A stretch of DNA of 64,000 bases from [Bacteroides] pectinophilus (GCA_025146925.1 CP102260.1:2644501-2708500), one strand, 5' to 3'. Positions 42,170 to 51,963 are shown, numbered from the stretch's first letter. The notes: generated by a model from the sequence alone, not told the origin. Made by a program: numbers and translations.

Positions 42170-44599
42170 TCAGCTAAAATAGTTTGAAAGTGAAGACTGC
42201 TGTGAGTTAAGCTTAGAAAGCGCAGACTCCATTGAAGAGAACTTCTTATAATAGTAATCTTCCTTCTCACTTATCTTAGTCTCCCATTCTGATATCTTAG
42301 TGCTGTAATTAGAGTACTCTGTATTCATCTGCTTGTCATTATATAATGTATATGCACTGCTGAGATTTGTTCTCGACATTCTCTTTGTCAGGTCATTATA
42401 CACTTCAGTAGTCAATTTGCTGAAGAATTCCACAACCGTATCAGGGTCGCTGGCAATAGCTGCCCTCAACTTATCTGTATTGCCCGAAGTCTGCGAATCA
42501 TCTGCATTACCGTCAATATGGAAAGCACCATGTTCATTATCTCCGGCTGTAAAATAACTGAGTGTCGCAATACCAAAACTTGAAAGATTATACTTTGTTC
42601 CGTTAATCTCATAACTCTTAAGCATATTAGTCTTCATGGAATTAGAGATTGTTGACAACGTATTGTCTTTGCGGAGAAGTGAATCCTTAATCTTAGTCTC
42701 CCACTTCTCAATCTCTGTATCTGTCATGGCATCCTTCTCGTCATCAGTAAGCGGCTCATAGCCCTTGGCACTTGAAGCATTGTACTTCTCATCCATATAA
42801 TTGACAATCTCATTATATTCCTTAAAGAAGTCCTTTATCATATTATATATGCCATCAACATCTGTATCTGTTGTGATTGTTACAGGATCCGAAGCACTAT
42901 TGACACTGAGTGCCTGAATTGTAAGCCCATTAACAGAGAAGTTGTTGGTATTACTTGTAAATGTTGCTCCGTTAAGTTCAATAATTGCATCCTGACCTGT
43001 TATTCTCACAGCCGCAGAACCGGAAGAACTTCCAATCCCAAGGAGTTCATTATCTGCTGCTGATGCCTGACCCGCATCAGCTTTTTTCTGTGCTTCCTCA
43101 TACTGTGCAAGCTTTGTCTTGGCTTCCTCTCTCTGCGCCTTATATGAAGCAATCAGATCAGAAGCAAGCTTGTTAGCGGAATTAGCTGCAGTTGCTGCAT
43201 CAAGTGTATCACCTTCAGCAAAATCAACAGTAATAAGTGCATTATCCTCTGTTGCACTGTCAGCATCAAAAGATGTCTCGTCAAAGCTGGAATCAACTTC
43301 CTTATGAAGGTTATAGATTGCCTCCATATTAGAAGCTATTGTCTCTTCGTTAGTCTTAATTGCCGAACTGATGCCTTTGATATACTTGTCAATGTCGTTA
43401 TCTTCCATTACGGCAGTTGTAGATCCGTCATCATTAACTGTTTCTTTCCGGGTACGTGTAACCAAAAGTGTATCGTTGCCAAGATCTCCGGCGACCTTCT
43501 CCGCTGCTGCAATTCTTGAATTAAACTCATCAAGTTCAGCTGTCTCTGTATCATTGAGCTTCTCTCCTGCTGCCTTACGGTCCTCAAGCTCTTTCTTACG
43601 GTCGCTGTTCTTAAGAGCATCTATCTTCTCATTAACTGCCTTGAAAGCCTCTGCCCTGCTCGCAGCTGTTGCAGTCTGTGATACAAGCTTGCCATCTGCG
43701 TCATATGTATCTTCATATGAAAGCTTGGCAGCGTATATCTCAGCATATTCCTTGCGATATGCAAGTGTCGTCTCGTTAGCATTCTTAAGACTCGAATTGC
43801 CTGCAAGGTATGACTGTATCGTCTTATTATAAGATGCTATCTTTGAATTATAAGCAGACTTTGCATTAGCAACTACATCTGCATCTGTCCATCCGGCAAC
43901 TGTTGAATAATTATTCTTAGCCTCTGATGATGTAAGAAGCCCAAGTGCCTTAAGTGCTCCCGTGCCATTGCCATCAGCCCCTTCAAGAGTGAATTCTCCA
44001 TCAAGACCTGACGTCTTACTGTTAATAAATATTCTCTGGTTGCCTGAGTCAAAGTTAGCACTGAGACCTGCATCCTTAAGTGCTGCAACAAACTGATTAA
44101 CTGTCATATCTGATGTAAGGCTTACAGTCTTCGTCCCGCCTGATGCTGTTGCCTTGACCTTAAGTGTTCCGCCATTAGCATAATCACCCATGCCGGTTAT
44201 CTCACTAAGCTTGGTACTTCCCGTAACAGAAGCCTTCTCGCCATCCTTCGTTGCGGATATAACACCGCCTGTCAGGTATCCTGCTGATGCCAGCTGCTTA
44301 ACAATAAGCTTCTGATTACCGTTAACAGCGCCTGATGATGCTGTAACCTTGGCAATCGTTGAATTAGAAACTGATGATGTCTTCTTACTGTATGAAGAGC
44401 TAAGTCTCATAGCAGAAAGCTTGCCTGTATAGAAGCTGTACACCTTCGTATTAAGTGTCTTCCATGCATCCTGCTTCCATGAAAGCTTAGTCTGTGCTTT
44501 TTCAAGATTAGTCTTAGTCGTTGAATATGAGGACACCAGTGCCTGTACAATTGCATCTGTATCGAGTCCTGAGCTCATACCTGAAAGTCTTATTGGCAT
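42170..44599 (-). CDS. fliD: Flagellar filament cap FliD with a large insertion
   Basis: The 809-residue HAP2 protein caps the filament. It begins MPIRLSGMSSGLDTDAIVQA and has the FliD N-domain (SYSTTKTNLEKAQTKLSWKQ) and the C-domain (MKTNMLKSYEINGTKYNLSS to LSKLNSQQSSLSNYFS). Most FliD proteins are near 450-550 residues. The extra residues lie at about 220-520, a Lys/Glu/Ala/Asp-rich, partly coiled-coil segment between the two halves. It could form an enlarged head or be surface-exposed. Follows flaG by 12 bases. Confidence 0.92.
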   Translation of the reverse strand: MPIRLSGMSSGLDTDAIVQALVSSYSTTKTNLEKAQTKLSWKQDAWKTLNTKVYSFYTGKLSAMRLSSSYSKKTSSVSNSTIAKVTASSGAVNGNQKLIVKQLASAGYLTGGVISATKDGEKASVTGSTKLSEITGMGDYANGGTLKVKATASGGTKTVSLTSDMTVNQFVAALKDAGLSANFDSGNQRIFINSKTSGLDGEFTLEGADGNGTGALKALGLLTSSEAKNNYSTVAGWTDADVVANAKSAYNSKIASYNKTIQSYLAGNSSLKNANETTLAYRKEYAEIYAAKLSYEDTYDADGKLVSQTATAASRAEAFKAVNEKIDALKNSDRKKELEDRKAAGEKLNDTETAELDEFNSRIAAAEKVAGDLGNDTLLVTRTRKETVNDDGSTTAVMEDNDIDKYIKGISSAIKTNEETIASNMEAIYNLHKEVDSSFDETSFDADSATEDNALITVDFAEGDTLDAATAANSANKLASDLIASYKAQREEAKTKLAQYEEAQKKADAGQASAADNELLGIGSSSGSAAVRITGQDAIIELNGATFTSNTNNFSVNGLTIQALSVNSASDPVTITTDTDVDGIYNMIKDFFKEYNEIVNYMDEKYNASSAKGYEPLTDDEKDAMTDTEIEKWETKIKDSLLRKDNTLSTISNSMKTNMLKSYEINGTKYNLSSFGIATLSYFTAGDNEHGAFHIDGNADDSQTSGNTDKLRAAIASDPDTVVEFFSKLTTEVYNDLTKRMSRTNLSSAYTLYNDKQMNTEYSNYSTKISEWETKISEKEDYYYKKFSSMESALSKLNSQQSSLSNYFS

Positions 44600-44611
44600 T
44601 GTATACGCCTC

Positions 44612-45058
44612 CTATCTCTTCTCATCTACAAGGATACCTGCAAGTTCCCACGCCTTCTCAAGAAGTTCAAGTGCCTTCTCAGAAGGTATTTCCTTGATAA
44701 TCTCATCTGTATCCTTATCTTTGATCTTAATCGTTATCCTGTGTGTCTCTTCGTGATAGCCGAATTCTGCTATTGTATTCTTATTGATTATCTTGTTGAC
44801 ATCCTTCGCAACATTCTTCATTGCCTCAATATCAGACTGCATATTGCGCTTTGAATCACTGCCTGTCTTGCTGTCCTGTGTACCGTCACCGGCCTTAGCT
44901 GATACAACCGCCTTCTGTGTTGCAGACTGAGCCTGCTGTACATACTGTTCCGCTGCTGTATCTGCCTGCTTTGGCTGTGCAGCATTCTTTGTCTGAGTCA
45001 ATGTCTGAGGCTGCATAGATACTGCCTGTGCTACGCCTTTAACTGAGTCCATTCCCAT
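44612..45058 (-). CDS. flaG: FlaG family protein
   Basis: The 148-residue protein has a low-complexity Gln/Ala-rich N-terminal half and a C-terminal FlaG domain: AEFGYHEETHRITIKIKDKD followed by EIIKEIPSEKALELLEKAW. FlaG limits filament length in some species, by a mechanism not settled. Start ATG 45058, with GGAGG 8 bases upstream; upstream in-frame ATGs are before or within that site. It lies between csrA and fliD. Confidence 0.85.
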   Translation of the reverse strand: MGMDSVKGVAQAVSMQPQTLTQTKNAAQPKQADTAAEQYVQQAQSATQKAVVSAKAGDGTQDSKTGSDSKRNMQSDIEAMKNVAKDVNKIINKNTIAEFGYHEETHRITIKIKDKDTDEIIKEIPSEKALELLEKAWELAGILVDEKR

Positions 45059-45145
45059 GATTAACACCTCCATGTGCATCAAAAAAAATACATAATCTAA
45101 CTTTTTCTATATTGTTTTATCGGCATCATGCCATAAAAAATTAAC

Positions 45146-45364
45146 CTATTTAAAAATATTTTTCAGCGTATCCGCATCTACAGAATTCGCAGCCGCCTTA
45201 TTAGCTTCCTGAATCTGCACATACACTTCCTTACGATAGATAGGCACTGACTTAGGGGCACTTATTCCTATCTTGACCTGGTCGCCTTTTATCTCAATGA
45301 CTTTAATCTCGATATCGTCATTAATAACGATAGCCTCGTCCTTTTTTCTTGATAATGCCAGCAT
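45146..45364 (-). CDS. csrA: Carbon storage regulator CsrA
   Basis: The 72-residue RNA-binding protein begins MLALSRKKDEAIVINDDIEI and has the IKVIEIKGDQVKIGISAPKS core, with SVPIYRKEVYVQIQ at the RNA-binding end. It represses translation by binding GGA hairpins; flagellin leaders here carry such hairpins. The ATG lies one base after the fliW stop, so FliW (its antagonist in Bacillus) and CsrA are made together. Confidence 0.97.
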   Translation of the reverse strand: MLALSRKKDEAIVINDDIEIKVIEIKGDQVKIGISAPKSVPIYRKEVYVQIQEANKAAANSVDADTLKNIFK

Positions 45365-45365
45365 C

Positions 45366-45833
45366 CTATTCACCGCCCTTCTTTGAAGCAGCACTTATTA
45401 TATCATATATAGGATACTTAACAGGATATTCTTCATTATCAGCAATAAGCTGGCATCCTTTGCGGGTATCTGCATTTATTATAATCGGTGCCTTGAGGTT
45501 ACATGTCATCTTTTTAATATCCTGTCCTACAGTAAGTGTAACAAATACCATAAGTGGTGCATTAAGGATATCATCCCCGATTGAAGCCAGAAGCTCATCT
45601 TCAACAACCGGATCATATCCCTTGTATACAATATCCGGATTCATAACAGGTAATGCAAAATTCTTATCATCAACTGACTGGAGCCATACAACCTCCCTGC
45701 CGTTATCTCTCTCCGAATCATATATGATAGTAAATTTTTTATAATCCTCGAAGCCCATAATTCCCATATCAAATGTAATTATCTTGTCTTCGCTGATATC
45801 AATAGTACCAAACCATTTAGTCTCAACGACCAT
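45366..45833 (-). CDS. fliW: Flagellar assembly factor FliW
   Basis: FliW binds CsrA and flagellin and sets a feedback on flagellin synthesis in Bacillus. The 155-residue protein begins MVVETKWFGTIDISEDKIIT and has FDMGIMGFEDYKKFTIIY and NPDIVYKGYDPVVEDELLAS, then APLMVFVTLTVGQDIKKMTC with NLKAPIIINADTRKGCQLI. Start ATG 45833 after GGAGGCGTTGATT; a reading from 45878 is rejected. It lies between flgL and csrA. Confidence 0.95.
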   Translation of the reverse strand: MVVETKWFGTIDISEDKIITFDMGIMGFEDYKKFTIIYDSERDNGREVVWLQSVDDKNFALPVMNPDIVYKGYDPVVEDELLASIGDDILNAPLMVFVTLTVGQDIKKMTCNLKAPIIINADTRKGCQLIADNEEYPVKYPIYDIISAASKKGGE

Positions 45834-45896
45834 AATCAACGCCTCCAATTCCGCCCTTCGCAATATAATAATTATCATATGCTTCCGGCCGTTTAT

Positions 45897-47480
45897 TTAT
45901 AAGAAATCAAGAAGTGACTGGCGGACAACCTTACTTGCCGCACTTATCGAAGAATTGTATACAAGCTCGGCTGAGTAATAATTAATCATCGCATCCTCGA
46001 GTTCAACATCCTCATTCTTAGACTTAAGTTCTTTAAAGTTAGTCTGCTGCTCTGTAAGTCTAGACTCATTAAGCTCGAGCCTTGATAGTCTGTTGCCGAT
46101 ATCCGCCTGCTGCTTACGATTCTCCTGATCGTAATTCTGCATCTTTGTCACTCCTGCGTCAAATACTTCCTGCATTGAATCCTTAGCAAGATCAAACTGC
46201 TTATCAAGCACTTCCGACAGCTCCTCTATTCTCTTCTGCGCAACCTCATCGTTAGCATACATCGGAGATTCCTTCATCTGCTTAAGCTTAGCCTGTGCAG
46301 TCTCAATATCGCTTACGGTACTTACTGTGCTGCTAAGATCATCAACATCCCTTCCGAGATAAATGTTAAAGCACTGTGAAGCAGATGAATTAACTCTTAT
46401 CTTCTGCGAAAAGTTAACCATGTATTCAAGCTGCTTGTCAAGCATTCCGTAATTATCGGCGGCAAGCTCCTCATTGTATGTTATCGGTGTATATGCTGTC
46501 CCGTTCTTATCGGCAAGTGCCTTTGCATCTCTGTCGGTACGTACGCACATAAAATAATGTTCCGGCTTTACATCGCCCTTATCAAAGTTAGTCTTGCTGT
46601 ATGTCACATTAAGATTCTTCTGGTTACGTGTCTCAAGGTATGCATTCTTGCCAAAGATAAGCTCGCCTGTGTTGGCATTATATAATATCTCATCGTCTCC
46701 CGGAATTGCATTATCATCAGTTGTTGACTTAATAGGATACTTATCGGCAACATTAACCATGACAGGATTGCCGTCTGCATCTGTAACCAGCTTACCGCTC
46801 GCATCTGTCTTCTGATACTGAAGCACAGGGATTGTATTGGAATCCGTATCACTGTATGCGAGCCGCATACGATATACCTCTGCCCTGTCAACATCAGGTA
46901 TTGCAGCAGTACTGTTTATATAACTCTCAAGATCCGTAACATCTACCGGATTGCTGTACACATACTTGGTATCAAAGTTGTCAGCCGTAAGTCCCTGTGT
47001 AATGCTGTAGCTGTAATTATCGGCCTCTGCCTCTGATGCAAATGTAAGCCTTGAATCTGTTCTGTATCCCGAGAAGACATATCTTCCCGCATAATCTACA
47101 TTACCCTGGTCATAATATGTCTCTTTGAGATTCTGGAGGTCATCCGCAAGAGTTGCCCTCTGCTCTGTGGAATATGAATCAGTAGCGCCCTGATTGCAAT
47201 TCTTGTAGAGATCGCTGACAACATTCTCTCCCTCTTCAAGTGCGCCCTGAATTACCTTCATCCATGAATTGGCATCAGGTATATTCTTCTCAAGATACTG
47301 TGTGACCTCGTTAAGGCTCGAACGGAGTCTAAGAGCACGAATTGCAATAATAGGATCCTCAGACGGCCTGTTTATCTTCTTCTTGGTAGACATCTGTGTA
47401 TCTAGCGTACTGAGCTGATTCTTATTCACTGCTATATTGGCAAGTGAATTGTTGATCATCATTGTATTAGTTATTCTCAT
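45897..47480 (-). CDS. flgL: Flagellar hook-filament junction protein FlgL
   Basis: HAP3 joins the hook to the filament with FlgK. The 527-residue protein begins MRITNTMMINNSLANIAVNK, the flagellin-like N-helix, and ends with a coiled coil (EDVELEDAMINYYSAELVYN, then SISAASKVVRQSLLDFL). Many FlgL proteins are near 300 residues; the extra length is in the centre (about 165-340), so the exposed part is enlarged. ATG 47480 with AGGAG 11 bases upstream, inside the end of flgK. Confidence 0.93.
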   Translation of the reverse strand: MRITNTMMINNSLANIAVNKNQLSTLDTQMSTKKKINRPSEDPIIAIRALRLRSSLNEVTQYLEKNIPDANSWMKVIQGALEEGENVVSDLYKNCNQGATDSYSTEQRATLADDLQNLKETYYDQGNVDYAGRYVFSGYRTDSRLTFASEAEADNYSYSITQGLTADNFDTKYVYSNPVDVTDLESYINSTAAIPDVDRAEVYRMRLAYSDTDSNTIPVLQYQKTDASGKLVTDADGNPVMVNVADKYPIKSTTDDNAIPGDDEILYNANTGELIFGKNAYLETRNQKNLNVTYSKTNFDKGDVKPEHYFMCVRTDRDAKALADKNGTAYTPITYNEELAADNYGMLDKQLEYMVNFSQKIRVNSSASQCFNIYLGRDVDDLSSTVSTVSDIETAQAKLKQMKESPMYANDEVAQKRIEELSEVLDKQFDLAKDSMQEVFDAGVTKMQNYDQENRKQQADIGNRLSRLELNESRLTEQQTNFKELKSKNEDVELEDAMINYYSAELVYNSSISAASKVVRQSLLDFL

Positions 47481-47486
47481 ATGATT

Positions 47487-49025
47487 TTACACTCCTGTTC
47501 CATTAATAAGTCTGTCATATATCTCGTTCATAACCGACATCATCTTAGCACTGAGGTTGTATGCCTCCTGATACTTCATAAGGTCCATGCCTTCCTCATC
47601 CTGATCAACGCCCATAACTGACAGTCTCTGATTCTGTACCGTTGTCTTGAGATTAGTAAAGTTCTTGTTGAACTGTGTTGCCTTGCTGGAATCAATAGCC
47701 ACATCGCCCATAATACTTTCAAGAAAATAACCGCCCGTTCCATTGCCATACATTTTCTTATCCCTGAGCTCAAGTATGCTCTCAACCAGGTCATTATATG
47801 ATTCGCCTTTATTCTCATCCGTTGTCGTTGCAAGCTTAGACTGGTCAAGAACAAGTTCGTTATTAACAGTGATACTTGATGCGCTCATTGCTGAGTCCTC
47901 ATACTTTGATACAAAAAGCGGAATTCCTTTCTCTCCGTTAATCGTTCTGGCATTAGGACCTGCAAGCACATCATTAACGGCAGTTGTGAATATCTGTACG
48001 AATTCATTAAGTTTTGACTGGTAATAAGGTACACCCTTAAAATTAGTATTGTTGACCGAAACTCCTTCTGTCTCAAGAACCGGATTGCCATTGGCATCTG
48101 TTGTCTGCTTTTCTATCTCGCCATTACATCCGTCTCTTGCCTCGATAAGTGCCTTAAGCGAACCGTTGAGAGTACTGCTGTATTCACCAAAGCTCATTCC
48201 GCTCTCCCATGTAATCTGATACAAGCCATCCGCATCAGATGCATTACGTGGGTTCTCCTTCGCCGTTACCATAAGCTTGTTGGAATTATTATTGTCTACA
48301 AGCACCTGTCCGTTAATATATACTTTAAAGCAGTTGGTATTAACACCAACCGGTGTCTCTGTTGTCTCTATATTAACAATCTGTGAAAGCTCATCAAGAA
48401 GGTTATTACGTGCATCACGCAGATCATTAGCAGTTCCGTGATTAGCCTCAATCTGGTTAATCTGCTTATTAAGAGATGCAATGCTTGTCGAAATAGTATT
48501 AATCTTATCTACCCTGTTACCAATCTCTTCATTCGTATCCTTCTGTACGTTCTTAAGGTTACTTGAAAGAGTATTAAAATAATCTGCGAGACTCTGCGCT
48601 TTATTGATAAATTGATTACGGACAGATTCCTCCGCCGGCTGCTCCTGAAGCTGTATGGCTGACTGGAAGAAATCCGCATAAGCCTTGGTAAAGCCCTCAA
48701 GTGTATACTCATTGAGATAATCCTCAAGCTGGGTCATATATGTCTGCATTGTATTGTAATATCCGTAATTAGTCTCATTGCTGCGGTACTTAACATCATA
48801 ATAGCTGTCGCGCACCTGCTGTATGCTATTGACAATTACACCCGAACCTGCCGTACCGTATTTGGCGTATGTACGAAGTGCGTTATCTGCGCTCACATCA
48901 GTCTGCTGACGTGAATATCCCTTTGTGTTTACATTTGATACATTATGTGCTGTCGTATTAATAGATACGCTTGCTGCCTGCAGCCCTGTGTAAGCTATAT
49001 TCAACCCAAAAAATGTTGATGGCAT
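47487..49025 (-). CDS. flgK: Flagellar hook-associated protein FlgK, copy 2
   Basis: The 512-residue HAP1 begins MPSTFFGLNIAYTGLQAASV and has the NTTAHNVSNVNTKGYSRQQT hook-family signature and the C-terminal YQEAYNLSAKMMSVMNEIYD. It follows a second flgK-like gene by 93 bases and precedes flgL by 6. A start site GGTGAGAAGAG precedes the ATG. The two FlgK proteins are clearly homologous but divergent, so the duplication is old. Confidence 0.93.
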   Translation of the reverse strand: MPSTFFGLNIAYTGLQAASVSINTTAHNVSNVNTKGYSRQQTDVSADNALRTYAKYGTAGSGVIVNSIQQVRDSYYDVKYRSNETNYGYYNTMQTYMTQLEDYLNEYTLEGFTKAYADFFQSAIQLQEQPAEESVRNQFINKAQSLADYFNTLSSNLKNVQKDTNEEIGNRVDKINTISTSIASLNKQINQIEANHGTANDLRDARNNLLDELSQIVNIETTETPVGVNTNCFKVYINGQVLVDNNNSNKLMVTAKENPRNASDADGLYQITWESGMSFGEYSSTLNGSLKALIEARDGCNGEIEKQTTDANGNPVLETEGVSVNNTNFKGVPYYQSKLNEFVQIFTTAVNDVLAGPNARTINGEKGIPLFVSKYEDSAMSASSITVNNELVLDQSKLATTTDENKGESYNDLVESILELRDKKMYGNGTGGYFLESIMGDVAIDSSKATQFNKNFTNLKTTVQNQRLSVMGVDQDEEGMDLMKYQEAYNLSAKMMSVMNEIYDRLINGTGV

Positions 49026-49118
49026 CTCTTCTCACCTTCCTCTTAATCAAAATGAATACAAAGGCAGCACAAATGCTTTGCCAGCATCCATACTGCCATA
49101 ACTCCATCCTTGTCTTTA

Positions 49119-50939
49119 TTAACTTCCAAGCCGCGTCACAATGTGTTCAAGCATCTGGTCAATCACATTGATATATCTTGATGCTGCATTGTACGCCTGC
49201 TGATATTTAATCATGTTCTGAAGTTCTTCTTCAGAAGATACACTCTCAGTCATCATTCGCTGCGAATCATATCCGTCTGCCATCGATGACTGCGTATTAA
49301 CCATTCCTTTAAGCACTTCACCCGTAGTAGCCACATTAGCAACCACACTGTCATAGAATGACATAAAATCTTCCTTGGCATACTTAGACGGACTAATTGC
49401 TGCAAACTTGACATTCCATGCCTCAAGGAGTTCCATCGCCTTGTCCATGTCCTCACCGCCGTCATTCTTCTTGGACAGCGGAATAAGTTCCTTATGCTGT
49501 GCTGCAGTCGGATTAACCTCAATGTTGCCAAGTGTATAATCAGAATCACTTCCGAACTGGTTCTGCGTATTGAACACATACATATCTTCACCGTTAACAT
49601 TAATCTTAATGTAACGTTCTGTATTCTTACGCGAAAAAAGCTCTGTTCCCATCGTCTCGTTGTCATCCATGCCAACGCTTGACTTTTCCTTATCAAGTAC
49701 CTTATACCTGTAAGTCTTGGAACCATCCGCATTAGTAATCTCTTCACAGCCCGGAATCTCTTTTGTATTGCCGTTATTATCAGTATATGTAAGCTTTGTC
49801 GCACTGTCATATGTTGTCTGTGGACAAAGTATATCATTAAGTGATGTAACTATTCCGTTAACAAGCTTGTCAAAGCCGGCCATAGTGCTGAGTATTACTG
49901 ATGGTTCAATATACTTATTGTAGTATTCGGCATCCTTTTCATACTGTGCGTAGTCTGCAAGATACTGCGGATCCGTATCACCGCCCGCATAATCCTTTGC
50001 TTCCGGTCTTACCGGAACATCCGTGTAATCAGCTGTTGTATTACCTCTTGCGAGAAGAAGTCCTTTGAGCTCACCAATATCATTATTATTGATTGCTGTT
50101 ATCTCCTCAAAATCATTAAAAACAGCTCTGTTATTGAACGCTTCCCATACCGGTCTTAACAATCCTGTTCCATCTATGTCTTCTGTTCCCATCTTGTTAA
50201 CGCCAAAAGATGTAACGAATGAAAATCCTTCAAGTGTAACAAGAAGTGTCTTATTATCAGTCTCCTGATATGTAACCTTGGCATATGCACTCAGTTCATC
50301 AAGCGCCTTATCTCTCTGATCACGAAGATCATTCGCACGCTCACCCGAAAGTTCAACCTGTGTTATCTTCTTATTAAGTGAACTTATCGTCTCTCCAAGC
50401 TCATTAATTCTGTCAACCGTATTGGAAACCTTAGTATTAAGTGTTGTCTGGTAATCCTTCAGTCCTTTATATATAGAGCCTGCACGATCGATAAATGTTG
50501 TTGACATCTGAATAAGTGCACTTCTCTTAATCGTACTCTCCGGTTCACAACTTAGTTCGTTGATGGCATTCTTAAGATCCTTAAGTGAATCCTCAAATGT
50601 TACCCCGTTAAGCTCTCCAAACAGGCTTTCAATCTCAACAACTGCGTCATACTGTGTTGAATAATATCCCAGTCGTCCATTCTCCTGTCTGTAAGCTGCA
50701 TCTATAAGATCATCTCTTACTCGTCTTATTGCAAGTGTATCAACACCTACTCCATAAGACTTATCCTGTGTTATTGTCTGTCCTATCTTAAAATATTCTG
50801 CTGACGATAATGCAACCTGCTGCCGTGTATATCCCTTGACATTGACATTAGCAAGGTTATGTGCTGTCGTGTTCAGAGCCGTCTGTGCGGAACGAAGGCC
50901 TGAGCTGCCAACATACAATCCCGTCATTCCATTAGCCAT
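49119..50939 (-). CDS. flgK: Flagellar hook-associated protein FlgK, copy 1
   Basis: The 606-residue protein begins MANGMTGLYVGSSGLRSAQT with NTTAHNLANVNVKGYTRQQV and ends YQQAYNAASRYINVIDQMLE. It has a larger centre than copy 2 (about 320-520). FlgK1 and FlgK2 may share one role or form successive rings. Start ATG with AAAGGGG upstream. Between flgN and the second flgK. Confidence 0.93.
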   Translation of the reverse strand: MANGMTGLYVGSSGLRSAQTALNTTAHNLANVNVKGYTRQQVALSSAEYFKIGQTITQDKSYGVGVDTLAIRRVRDDLIDAAYRQENGRLGYYSTQYDAVVEIESLFGELNGVTFEDSLKDLKNAINELSCEPESTIKRSALIQMSTTFIDRAGSIYKGLKDYQTTLNTKVSNTVDRINELGETISSLNKKITQVELSGERANDLRDQRDKALDELSAYAKVTYQETDNKTLLVTLEGFSFVTSFGVNKMGTEDIDGTGLLRPVWEAFNNRAVFNDFEEITAINNNDIGELKGLLLARGNTTADYTDVPVRPEAKDYAGGDTDPQYLADYAQYEKDAEYYNKYIEPSVILSTMAGFDKLVNGIVTSLNDILCPQTTYDSATKLTYTDNNGNTKEIPGCEEITNADGSKTYRYKVLDKEKSSVGMDDNETMGTELFSRKNTERYIKINVNGEDMYVFNTQNQFGSDSDYTLGNIEVNPTAAQHKELIPLSKKNDGGEDMDKAMELLEAWNVKFAAISPSKYAKEDFMSFYDSVVANVATTGEVLKGMVNTQSSMADGYDSQRMMTESVSSEEELQNMIKYQQAYNAASRYINVIDQMLEHIVTRLGS

Positions 50940-50967
50940 TGTGGTGTCCCCTTTCCAGTCTTATATC

Positions 50968-51480
50968 TCACTGCTTCGCGTCAAATGTTCCTTCGCTGAC
51001 GGACTGTCCAACTCCATACGCATCCTTGCCATAGTTGGCCGTAACAGGTGCCATCTTAGCACTCTTGGCTATGTTGATCTCAAACTCAAGCATGTCAAGC
51101 GACTGCTGCAGCAATACCCTGTTATTATCATTAAGCATTATCAACTGATTCATCGTTTCCTTCAGGCTGTCATGCACTCTGATGAGTTCCTGCTGGAACT
51201 GCGGCTGTTTCTCCATCATGCGGATAAGCCTGTCAATCTTCATCTCATCAAGTGGGACATTAAGAACATTGGCAATATCTTCCACATGTTCTTCTCTCGC
51301 TGACTCAAGAGCATCCAGCTTCTCTATTATCTGCTGTTCTCTTCCGACAATAATCTGAAGCTCATCAATATCATTCCTGATAATTGCATCGGTCTTCTCC
51401 TTTGCAATATCAAGAAGGCTCTTATATTCAATATCTTCTTTTCCTAATACATCAATAAGATTCTCAATCAGACTTGCCAC
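50968..51480 (-). CDS. flgN: Flagellar export chaperone FlgN
   Basis: The 170-residue helical protein begins MASLIENLIDVLGKEDIEYK and has IVGREQQIIEKLDALESARE, the FlgN pattern, with LHDSLKETMNQLIMLNDNNR further on. FlgN delivers FlgK and FlgL to the export gate, which fits the neighbouring genes. The start is GTG 51480 after AGGTGG. Between flgM and flgK copy 1. Confidence 0.85.
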   Translation of the reverse strand: MASLIENLIDVLGKEDIEYKSLLDIAKEKTDAIIRNDIDELQIIVGREQQIIEKLDALESAREEHVEDIANVLNVPLDEMKIDRLIRMMEKQPQFQQELIRVHDSLKETMNQLIMLNDNNRVLLQQSLDMLEFEINIAKSAKMAPVTANYGKDAYGVGQSVSEGTFDAKQ

Positions 51481-51521
51481 TTCAATCCACCTGTCCCAAA
51501 TATTCTACCTGAATCCGCTTA

Positions 51522-51803
51522 TCAGAATACTATAGTCTCCATATTACCAAGTATCTTGTCCGCGATTGCCTCTGCACTGACATTATATGTTCCTGCTGCC
51601 AGTCTTGCCTTAATATCGGCAACCTTATCCATTCTGACATCTGAGGCATCAGCGACTGCTTTCTTTGCTACCGAATAACTCTTAGCTGAATCTGAAATCT
51701 CATACTTATATTCATTATCAGCCTGCTTTCCGGTTGCCTTGCTCTTGTATTCAGCCTTTGTCTGGTATACCTGACTCACTGCATTATAAGCATCTATACG
51801 CAT
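51522..51803 (-). CDS. flgM: Anti-sigma-28 factor FlgM
   Basis: The 93-residue protein has the usual disordered N-terminal half and the C-terminal sigma-binding region: VRMDKVADIKARLAAGTYNV followed by SAEAIADKILGNM. It holds sigma-28 inactive until it is exported after hook completion. The start is taken at ATG 51803, MRIDAYNAVSQVYQ, similar to family starts; ATG 51809 is possible but close to GGAGG. A sigma-28 promoter at 51838-51864 makes a feedback loop. Confidence 0.93.
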   Translation of the reverse strand: MRIDAYNAVSQVYQTKAEYKSKATGKQADNEYKYEISDSAKSYSVAKKAVADASDVRMDKVADIKARLAAGTYNVSAEAIADKILGNMETIVF

Positions 51804-51837
51804 AAGCATATCACCTCCATTAATATTCCTGTCAAAT

Positions 51838-51864
51838 GTATCGGACACATTTTCAAAAAACTTA
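51838..51864 (-). promoter_or_regulatory. Sigma-28 promoter of flgM and the late flagellar operon
   Basis: Minus strand TAAG (51861-51864), 16 bases, then CCGATAC (51838-51844), matching the flagellin promoters in spacing. It lies 35 bases before the flgM start and after the yvyF terminator, and should serve flgM to the FlgN-like gene at 41218. Confidence 0.75.
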
Positions 51865-51895
51865 ACAGCAATTTGAACATTTTCAAATCATTTTT

Positions 51896-51940
51896 AAAAA
51901 AGCATGCCAAAGCGTACATTCATATACCCTCTGCCATGCT
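51896..51940 (-). terminator. Terminator after yvyF
   Basis: AGCATG pairs with CATGCT (51901-51906/51935-51940) with further partly paired bases inside and a loop of about 20, followed by six U on the minus strand. The loop is large, so strength is uncertain. Confidence 0.6.
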
Positions 51941-51963
51941 CTTACATTCCGCAATATTCACAT

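Noticed and set aside
43371-43832. Plus-strand open frame of about 150 codons inside fliD
   Set aside because: It is antisense to the repetitive FliD insert; the Ser-rich composition comes from the complementary strand.
45365-45394. Longer CsrA beginning MLLQRRAVNR
   Set aside because: These codons lie within the fliW end; CsrA family proteins begin MLxLSRKxxE, matched by the ATG at 45364.
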